Shown: piece after piece, positions 1 to 5,590 of the stretch | Position numbering within the stretch: the stretch's first letter is position 1 | Layout: each line of letters opens with the position of its first letter | Assembly (NCBI GenBank): GCA_003142435.1 | Contig: PLMI01000083.1 | Span: forward strand, 258 to 8,646 | DNA length: 8,389 bases | DNA from: Coxiellaceae bacterium | GTDB taxonomy: Bacteria > Pseudomonadota > Gammaproteobacteria > UBA9339 | Reading direction: 5' to 3' | Notes under the pieces: model-generated | The model's input: only the letters and a program-made list of their open reading frames with translations | Databases searched by the model: none | What the model was told of the DNA's origin: nothing | Program-made: the position numbers and the translations under genes

Positions 1-50
1 GTGACCAACGGATTAAAAGTCCGCTGCTCTACCGACTGAGCTAACGGCCC
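1..50 (-). tRNA. tRNA-Lys (anticodon UUU), 3' part cut off by window edge
   Basis: The reverse complement begins GGGCCGT (5' acceptor strand, first base at 50), then TA, a D arm closed by GCTC/GAGC with an AGTCGGTA loop, and an anticodon stem GCGGA/TCCGT around the loop CTTTTAA. The anticodon is therefore TTT, decoding lysine. The variable region (TGGTC) and the first bases of the T arm follow before the window ends. The T arm, the 3' acceptor strand and any CCA lie outside, so acceptor pairing cannot be checked. The visible part closely matches typical gammaproteobacterial tRNA-Lys and looks intact. Confidence 0.93.
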
Positions 51-91
51 AATAAAAATTTAAGTGCTTAACGTCCCGAAAATTTTAAGGA

Positions 92-120
92 ATGATAATA
101 TATAAGGATTAGGCGGTCAA
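92..120 (-). promoter_or_regulatory. Probable sigma70 promoter of tRNA-Lys
   Basis: On the minus strand a -35 box TTGACC (115-120) and a -10 box TATCAT (92-97) are separated by exactly 17 bases. Each box differs from consensus at one position. Transcription would start near 84-86 and give a leader of about 35 nt before the mature tRNA 5' end at 50, to be removed by RNase P. An overlapping TATTAT at 95-100 is a less well-spaced alternative -10. Confidence 0.55.
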
Positions 121-147
121 GTAAACAAGTCCTCGTGAACCGTTTTA

Positions 148-176
148 CCTCTATGGGATTGGTTAAATCTAAGAGG
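148..176. repeat. Imperfect hairpin in the divergent spacer
   Basis: CCTCT (148-152) pairs with AGAGG (172-176), and GGATT (156-160) pairs with AATCT (166-170, one wobble), leaving a 5-nt loop and a small asymmetric interior loop. There is no T-run on either side, so it does not look like an intrinsic terminator. It lies upstream of the start expected for the right-facing promoter. It could be a protein-binding site, a relic, or chance in AT-rich DNA. Confidence 0.25.
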
Positions 177-217
177 CTAAATAAATATTGTTTTCTCGCA
201 CATTTTCTACTTTCATA

Positions 218-226
218 TGCTATAAT
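218..226 (+). promoter_or_regulatory. Extended -10 promoter of the large coiled-coil/HAD gene
   Basis: TGC directly precedes a perfect TATAAT (221-226), forming an extended -10 element on the plus strand. No good -35 hexamer lies 16-18 bases upstream, and extended -10 promoters can work without one. Initiation near 233 would give a leader of about 32 nt before the ATG at 265. This is the only convincing right-facing promoter in the spacer. Confidence 0.55.
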
Positions 227-264
227 TATCATATAGTTATCTAGTTTTTCAAAAGAATATTGCT

Positions 265-3200
265 ATGTCATTGATTGCAGACTTACCAAAATTAAAGTTA
301 AAAGACCCGACCTGTGCTTTTACTTTTCCTCAAGCTCTTTTGAGGCAGAGTAAACGCTCGTGTGTCTTAGAGCATATTGTGGCGGGCGAGGATGTGTATA
401 ATCCAAAAGATTCTATCCCTTTTACGATTGTGGCTTCATCAAGTTTCGATGTTGATTATGATAGGCAGGTTTTTTACGTAAATGGTGATGCGACAATTAG
501 CCTTATAGACGATATATGCATTGTTTCTGCTGAGGGATTTGATGCAAAAACAATTTCTTCTCGTAAATTCTTTGTACTCCAACCAGTTATTGATGCAAAA
601 ACTGTTGATATTTTCTACAAGTTAGATAAAGCAGAAGAACCTATTAAATTTTCTTTATCTGTTAATGCGATAGATTCTTCATTGCAAAATTTGTTGGCAG
701 AGACAAGAAAGGACTTATCCTTGCAAAAAAGAATAAATGCGAAGCAAGCTGGGGAGATTATCACAGGGCTTGTAAAAAAAGAGTCCAGGCTTTTTGAAAA
801 GCAAATGCGATATGCTTGTATGTCATGTGGATTGACTAAAGAGGAGGAGACATTCCAACAAATATTGCAGCGAACGAAAGAATTACATAGCCAAGGATTA
901 TATTCTTCGCCAGCAGGTATTGTTAGTGATGCATTTTATAAATTTGGGTTGCTTGTGAAAGTTCCTCCTCAAGGAGGAGGGGCGATCCCCAATTATCTTG
1001 TTAGTTCTGCTGGAGTGTTAGCTGAGTTTACATTGGACTCACCTTTGAAGTTAGTTAATGTTTTCGATGCTTCCGGTGATCCCACCGATCTTTGTATTGA
1101 GGTGCCAGTAAACTTTTTCCTTCGATATAAAAATAACGAATTGCAGCAAATGGCAGTATTGTCAAGCAGCGGGTTACCAGAAATTGGTCGCGATTTTATT
1201 ATGGGTTGTAGCCCAAGAGAAGATGCCCAAAATTTAATAACAATAATTAAATACAATTTTCAGAATAATGAAGAATTCAAAGGGGATGATAAACAAGAAG
1301 CGAGGGAAAATTTAGTTAGAAAATATTTTGAGGTGGATAATAGCGGTTATCTTGCGGAAGCTCTTTTTCTTGACGAGGTTTTGCAAAGTTCTCTGAAAAA
1401 AGAATTTTGTAGAAAAGCTATCGATTCAAATATGAAGAAGGTACGCGGTTTATGGGGGGATTTTCAAAGACTAAATGACAATTTTAAACAAGGAAAATTG
1501 AAATCCCCTAAATCAGATCAAGTACAAAAAGTAAACAGGCAAATTTTAGGATTAGCAAGTACTATTTTAGCAACAATTAGAAAAGCTACCGCTGCATATG
1601 TTTGGAGCAAAAATGATTCGGATTTATGGGGCGATTTGGATGCATTGCATCAGGAGATAAAGGAAGTTATTGAAGAAAAACAAGGTATTTTTAGAAAAGG
1701 CAAAGATAGCGAATTTATCGATGATTTAATTAAAACAGCGGAAGGTAAAAAGGTTGCCGCAGAATTAAAGCAGCAATTAGAAGAAACTGCAAAAATTTTA
1801 AAGGGTAAGGAACAACACAAGCAGAATGTAGTAAAAACCGCCTCTTTAGCTGCAAAATTACAGGACAAATATGAGCGAGCTCAAGCAGTTGTGGAAAGCA
1901 GTGCGGAAGCGAACGAACAAACTCAAGTTCTAATCGATAGAGTGGAGTCAAAAATTAGGGTTCCATCAGCTTTTAAAATAGATGGTCATAACATTCCTAC
2001 TGAGGAGCGAATTACAAAATTAAATAGGCGGGTAGAATATCTTCGTGACGAAATTCCAAAAATAGAAAGAGATTTAGTCCGTGACCAAGAACTTCTTAGC
2101 GCTTCAAAAGATGAAGTGGATAAAGTAAATGAGATGGTTACTGCCGGTAAATCTATTCTACAATCTAATGGTAAGTTACTTGATAAAATGAGCGCTGTTG
2201 GTTCTTCTTTGTCACTTATGTCGGCAACAAAAAATTTATCTGCTGTTATCTCTGGAAGCTCGGCAAGTAAACAAAGTTTAAATGATAAAAACGCAACTCT
2301 CACTAGTAGTTTAGTGAGGCAAAAATCTTCTTTGACGCAAATGAAAGCACGGTTGGTTCGGTGCGAGCAAAGATTAACCGAGTTGCAAGAAGGATTAAAT
2401 GAAAGTAAACGAGAAGATACAAAATCTGCAAAATCTCCTAAAAAGAAATTAGCGTCCGGCGCAAAAAGCTTATTGCATCCCGCGGGGCATGCATTCTCAG
2501 AATTAGATGCTGGTTCGCGACTGCACCCGAAGATATGTTTTTGGATAGATGTTGATAAAACATCGGTTTATGAAGAAGAAAAAGAAGGAATCAAGGTTGG
2601 TAAAGCCAATTTTGATTTGTTCAATGCTCTAATGGAATCCAAGAAAAAGTATGAGGAACAGGACATCGAAGTCGAAATTGGAATAGCAACAGCAAGATGC
2701 TTGCACTCATCAGTTGGTGGTTTTTCTCAGACAAAACCAAGCGATAATCCTCTATTTTTATCAGAGTTATTATCTCTATTCCAACGAAAAGGCTTACCTA
2801 TTGCAGAAGATCACATTGCTTTTATTATGGACTGCAAGTTTGACCAGGGAAAACAGGGAATCGGCGCCTATTATAAAAATGTGTATGGAAATAGAAATTT
2901 ATTTCCACTTGATGATGGGTCAAGGGTAGATGCTGAACATTATGATTGTTGTAAAAAAAGGGATCAGGCATATTATGACTTCATAGTTCCAGCATTGATT
3001 CAGGAAAAGAGGACGATAGATTCATCTTTATTTGATGAGCTTCAAGAAGAAAATAAAAAAAAGGAGGGTTATAGTGATAAAGATGCCGCAATGGCTAGGG
3101 ATGCATTAATAGACGTAATATCTACTAAAGATGATCTTGCACAACTTATAAAAAGGGAAATGAAAAAAAAAGATGGAAAAAGGCCCGTATTACATGCTTT

Positions 3201-3876
3201 TGTCGATGATTGTCTAGAAAATTATTCGCAAACGAATGATGTTGGAAAAATAAATCCCATAGCAGAAGAAACAGATGAAAATATAAGATTAAAAAATGCT
3301 GACGAACTCAACGCAGAATTTGAAGCCGTAGGGAATAAGTTGGTACAATTAAACCTTTTGATAAAACAGCATGAGAAAGTATTATTATTGCGCCGTGATT
3401 GGGCTTTGGCTGCCAGAATAGAAAAAACACAAGGTAAGAAAGCCGTTGCCGGTGAAGAATCTTCAGAAGAAATTAAAAAAATGCTAGAACACGAGAATGC
3501 AGAATTAAAGCGTTGTCTTAAAACTGTTGAGGCTCTTTATCCATCGCCAGAAAGTGAAGTTAGTGCCATCATAAATGATGCAAAGGCTGAGATTAGTAAA
3601 GTCAATGGAATTACAAGTAATTTGCGTGGCATTAGAAGATTTATTGAAACTCATGTGCCTGTGCCTCATGGAACTTTTACTGAAGATTCCGCTCGATTTC
3701 ATATTGTCGATGCTTTTACCTTGTCTCATCGGAGGCAAGTTAAGAGATCTGCAGCCGATTCTTTAAAGGCGTGCGGATTATTTCCTCGTGGCCATGGTGA
3801 CTCAGTCGGTGAAAGAGGGGTTGACTTAGCCGCAGAAGCTCAGCGCAGGACTCCTGTTTCAGTTTCTGATGGCTAA
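265..3876 (+). CDS. Giant coiled-coil protein with HAD-like phosphatase domain; candidate secreted effector
   Basis: This 1203-residue protein has no family I can name end to end. Residues 1-140 look beta-rich and 140-400 mixed. Strongly helical, probably coiled-coil stretches lie near 418-565, 578-640 and 668-716, followed by a Lys-rich linker (about 719-731). From 754 a HAD-like domain is visible: a hydrophobic strand into D762-V-D764-K-T766 (motif I), an IATAR strand with T809 (motif II), probable motif III lysine K955, and FVDDCLEN with D981/D982 (motif IV). More coiled coil follows at 1010-1055 and 1064-1092. There is no signal peptide or membrane helix. ATG 265 is the only start after an in-frame TAA at 223-225; the ribosome site is weak (AAAAGAA). 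The architecture resembles large Dot/Icm-type effectors, but that role is inferred. It is the only plus-strand protein gene here. It could instead be a structural coiled-coil protein with an inactive HAD fold. Confidence 0.9.
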   Translation: MSLIADLPKLKLKDPTCAFTFPQALLRQSKRSCVLEHIVAGEDVYNPKDSIPFTIVASSSFDVDYDRQVFYVNGDATISLIDDICIVSAEGFDAKTISSRKFFVLQPVIDAKTVDIFYKLDKAEEPIKFSLSVNAIDSSLQNLLAETRKDLSLQKRINAKQAGEIITGLVKKESRLFEKQMRYACMSCGLTKEEETFQQILQRTKELHSQGLYSSPAGIVSDAFYKFGLLVKVPPQGGGAIPNYLVSSAGVLAEFTLDSPLKLVNVFDASGDPTDLCIEVPVNFFLRYKNNELQQMAVLSSSGLPEIGRDFIMGCSPREDAQNLITIIKYNFQNNEEFKGDDKQEARENLVRKYFEVDNSGYLAEALFLDEVLQSSLKKEFCRKAIDSNMKKVRGLWGDFQRLNDNFKQGKLKSPKSDQVQKVNRQILGLASTILATIRKATAAYVWSKNDSDLWGDLDALHQEIKEVIEEKQGIFRKGKDSEFIDDLIKTAEGKKVAAELKQQLEETAKILKGKEQHKQNVVKTASLAAKLQDKYERAQAVVESSAEANEQTQVLIDRVESKIRVPSAFKIDGHNIPTEERITKLNRRVEYLRDEIPKIERDLVRDQELLSASKDEVDKVNEMVTAGKSILQSNGKLLDKMSAVGSSLSLMSATKNLSAVISGSSASKQSLNDKNATLTSSLVRQKSSLTQMKARLVRCEQRLTELQEGLNESKREDTKSAKSPKKKLASGAKSLLHPAGHAFSELDAGSRLHPKICFWIDVDKTSVYEEEKEGIKVGKANFDLFNALMESKKKYEEQDIEVEIGIATARCLHSSVGGFSQTKPSDNPLFLSELLSLFQRKGLPIAEDHIAFIMDCKFDQGKQGIGAYYKNVYGNRNLFPLDDGSRVDAEHYDCCKKRDQAYYDFIVPALIQEKRTIDSSLFDELQEENKKKEGYSDKDAAMARDALIDVISTKDDLAQLIKREMKKKDGKRPVLHAFVDDCLENYSQTNDVGKINPIAEETDENIRLKNADELNAEFEAVGNKLVQLNLLIKQHEKVLLLRRDWALAARIEKTQGKKAVAGEESSEEIKKMLEHENAELKRCLKTVEALYPSPESEVSAIINDAKAEISKVNGITSNLRGIRRFIETHVPVPHGTFTEDSARFHIVDAFTLSHRRQVKRSAADSLKACGLFPRGHGDSVGERGVDLAAEAQRRTPVSVSDG

Positions 3877-4700
3877 AAAACAGAAGAAGGTTTGCCGGTG
3901 GAAACATCAATCAACAAGCGCGCAAGGCTAATATGATCAGGTATTTTTGGTAGTTTGTTCTTATTGAACCAGCCGGCAAATTCAATTTCAGCAGGATCTA
4001 TTTTTATTTCACCGGATAAATATTGTGCTGTAAATCCAAGCATCAGCGAATCAGGGAATGGCCATGGCTGTGAGCAAATGTATTTTAAATTATTGACTTC
4101 CAAACCAACCTCTTCTTTTATTTCGCGAATGACAGCTTGCTCCGCAGTTTCACCGGGGTTAATAAAGCCGGCCAAAACGCTTAACTTGTTTTGTGGAAAG
4201 TGAGGGGATCGCGCGAGAAGTATTTGTTCGCCACGAATTATTAGCGCCATGACGCAAGGTGAAATACGGGGATAAACGATATTATTGCAGCCAGAGCAAA
4301 TGCGTGCGCGTTCTTTGTCACTATCTTGCATTGTGGTACCGCATTTTCCGCAGTAATGGTTAAGTTCCCGCCAATGAGAAATATGATTGCCAAGTGCAGC
4401 TGCATGACGTAGTTCATCTGGCAGCGATGCACAAAAATGTCTAACCTGAGTAAAATTCAAAGGTGATTTAGCATTACTTTCCTGCCACAAAAAACAATTT
4501 ACATTATCGATTTTGCCAAAACAATACGCTTCTTTAATTGTAGATAAATCGTCAATGAGTTCAGAAACTTTAGGTATTTGATTATTGCAAGACAAGCCTA
4601 TTTTATTATCTTTATAACAAAACAAAAGATCGTCTTTTTTCGGCTGCGAAAAAGGCAAATGTAAAAATTTGAATTTTTGGTTAATGGTTGCAAATAACAT
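3873..4700 (-). CDS. nudC: NADH pyrophosphatase / RNA deNADding Nudix hydrolase
   Basis: The enzyme hydrolyses NAD(H) to NMN(H) and AMP, and family members also remove NAD caps from RNA 5' ends. The 275-residue protein is slightly longer than I recall for E. coli NudC (about 257). A zinc ribbon is formed by C117, C120, C135 and C138. The Nudix box is complete from G178 through E184 to R192-E193 and E196-E197-V-G-L200, the metal-binding set. The NudC-specific SQPWPFPDS motif lies at 210-218 and YPRISP follows the zinc ribbon. The N-terminal third is diverged, as is usual. The gene starts 12 bp after the stop of the antitoxin-like gene, with only a weak GAAAG ribosome site, so the two are probably co-transcribed. 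Its TAG stop overlaps the stop of the convergent large gene. All catalytic residues appear intact. Confidence 0.96.
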   Translation of the reverse strand: MLFATINQKFKFLHLPFSQPKKDDLLFCYKDNKIGLSCNNQIPKVSELIDDLSTIKEAYCFGKIDNVNCFLWQESNAKSPLNFTQVRHFCASLPDELRHAAALGNHISHWRELNHYCGKCGTTMQDSDKERARICSGCNNIVYPRISPCVMALIIRGEQILLARSPHFPQNKLSVLAGFINPGETAEQAVIREIKEEVGLEVNNLKYICSQPWPFPDSLMLGFTAQYLSGEIKIDPAEIEFAGWFNKNKLPKIPDHISLARLLIDVSTGKPSSVF

Positions 4701-4712
4701 ATTTTTTAGCTT

Positions 4713-4970
4713 TCAAATACCAAGTTTTTTAAACATATCATTTGCATTTTTGCAAACAACGACTCCCTTGCCAGTTTTAGCCTTGCGAATAGCTTTTGCA
4801 GTTTCCTTATTAGGAATTTCCCCGCCTTGTGCCTGTATGACATTTTGTAACGCTAATAAAAAGATAGAAATATCTCCACCTTTCAATGCAGCGTTTAAAT
4901 ATCCTGCCGCCTCTTTTGGGTCTTTCAATGATTCAATAAGATAATCTTGATATTTTATACTTTTAGTCAT
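4713..4970 (-). CDS. Chimeric antitoxin-like protein: HI1420-type N-terminus joined to a RelB/DinJ-type tail
   Basis: The product has 85 residues. Residues 8-50 (DYLIESLKDPKEAAGYLNAA, then GD and FLLALQNV ending in GG) match the N-terminus of HI1420/HigA-like addiction-module antidotes. In that family a helix-turn-helix should follow. Here residues 51-85 begin EIPNKET and end NDMFKKLGI, which aligns without gaps, from memory, to the last 33 residues of E. coli DinJ (ends DDLFDKLGI), the toxin-neutralising segment of RelB-family antitoxins. Neither a helix-turn-helix nor a ribbon-helix-helix is recognisable, so DNA binding looks lost. No RelE/YafQ/HI1419-like toxin is adjacent: nudC follows after 12 bp and a membrane protein precedes. 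The start has a good AAGGTG ribosome site. The family resemblances are recalled rather than computed. The role (orphan antitoxin, anti-addiction factor or relic) is inference. Confidence 0.8.
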   Translation of the reverse strand: MTKSIKYQDYLIESLKDPKEAAGYLNAALKGGDISIFLLALQNVIQAQGGEIPNKETAKAIRKAKTGKGVVVCKNANDMFKKLGI

Positions 4971-4974
4971 AATT

Positions 4975-4980
4975 CACCTT
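4975..4980 (-). promoter_or_regulatory. Ribosome binding site of the antitoxin-like gene
   Basis: Minus-strand AAGGTG lies just before the ATG, with six bases between AAGG and the start codon. It is the clearest Shine-Dalgarno sequence in the window and supports the start at 4970. Neighbouring genes have weak sites, so this gene may be translated well relative to them. Confidence 0.6.
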
Positions 4981-5010
4981 GATAAATAGTCTTGCCAATA
5001 AGTTATTACC

Positions 5011-5039
5011 AATTTAAAGCTTAATTTTTCGTTTTACAA
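5011..5039 (-). promoter_or_regulatory. Possible promoter for the antitoxin-like gene and nudC
   Basis: In the 92-bp gap on the minus strand, TTGTAA (5034-5039) and TAAATT (5011-5016) are 17 bases apart. Each matches four of six consensus positions. A start near 5004 would leave a leader of about 34 nt before the ATG at 4970. The gap is the longest inside the minus-strand cluster, which makes an internal promoter here reasonable, but the boxes are only moderate. Confidence 0.3.
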
Positions 5040-5056
5040 AGGTGAAAATAAATTCG

Positions 5057-5070
5057 CATATTTTAATATG
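5057..5070. repeat. Perfect AT-rich palindrome over the membrane gene's stop codon
   Basis: CATATT and AATATG flank a TT centre, giving a 14-bp inverted repeat. It contains the stop codon of the membrane protein gene at 5063-5065. It is too AT-rich to terminate transcription. It sits upstream of the possible promoter for the antitoxin-like gene, so an operator role is conceivable, as is chance. Confidence 0.3.
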
Positions 5071-5563
5071 GAACAGAAATCTCAAATAAGCATATTGTTT
5101 TAAAATGGCAGTATATGTCAACTGCGCCAAAACTTAATCCGCCAAAAACGCATAAAATGGCAATAAACAGTATAATATCATATCCTTTAATGGCATATTT
5201 CTTGCCACTGAAATGCCTTATGTTGTTAAAATCAATTTTATTTGCGAAAAAATCGTGCGTATCGTCACTGTAATGAGTTAATTGTTTTTTATAAATTAAA
5301 TAATCATAGTACAATCTAAATAAAATTAATACTAATCCTAAAACAAACATAAAAAAAGATGTTAGGATATGAAAATTCAAATGTGACGTATACTTAATAT
5401 AGCCAAGAACCAGCGCAATACCGCTAGAATGAATAAATAATAAACTTTTTACAAGCCGTTCACTTACATCAAGATAATGATTATACAAAATATCTCCAGA
5501 ACGAATTATATTTTGTACTGCGAAATCTTGGAGTTTTTCGCTTAATTCATTAATTTTTGCCAT
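5063..5563 (-). CDS. Unrecognised small integral membrane protein, three predicted helices
   Basis: I do not recognise a family for these 166 residues. An amphipathic N-terminus (1-38) is followed by hydrophobic segments at about 39-57, 64-86 and 129-151. Between the second and third lies a polar stretch (88-127) rich in Tyr, His, Asp and Lys, which would face one side of the membrane. There is no signal peptide or cleavage site, and three helices place the two termini on opposite sides. The gene begins 27 bp after the rlmD stop with no obvious Shine-Dalgarno site, so it is probably expressed from the rlmD transcript. The reading frame is clean and the hydropathy pattern coherent, so it is very likely a real protein. 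Its function is unknown. Confidence 0.8.
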   Translation of the reverse strand: MAKINELSEKLQDFAVQNIIRSGDILYNHYLDVSERLVKSLLFIHSSGIALVLGYIKYTSHLNFHILTSFFMFVLGLVLILFRLYYDYLIYKKQLTHYSDDTHDFFANKIDFNNIRHFSGKKYAIKGYDIILFIAILCVFGGLSFGAVDIYCHFKTICLFEISVPY

Positions 5564-5590
5564 AATTATTCAACAACAAAATATAATAAT

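Noticed and set aside
1..264. Genomic-island boundary at tRNA-Lys with the large gene as cargo
   Set aside because: Integrases normally use the 3' end of a tRNA gene, which lies outside the window on the other side. The large gene faces the 5' end, and no integrase or attachment repeat is visible.
1986..2303. Antisense open frame of 105 codons inside the large gene
   Set aside because: It lies opposite a strongly helical coding stretch of clear protein character, has no recognisable motifs, and is the kind of antisense frame expected in Lys/Glu/Ser-rich coding DNA.
3061..3076. Strong Shine-Dalgarno-like AAGGAGGG followed by GTG inside the large gene
   Set aside because: The GTG is out of frame and reaches a stop within about a dozen codons; the next in-frame ATG (3091) is too far away. 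Only its possible pausing effect is kept, as part of the A-tract finding.
3846..3856. CAGGACTCCTG palindrome followed by T-rich sequence near the end of the large gene, considered as an intrinsic terminator
   Set aside because: The stem is only four pairs with a 3-nt loop, the following T stretch is interrupted, and it lies inside the coding sequence.
4971..5062. Short toxin gene hidden in the gap before the antitoxin-like gene
   Set aside because: The gap is only 92 bp and has no open frame of useful length; it fits a promoter region instead.
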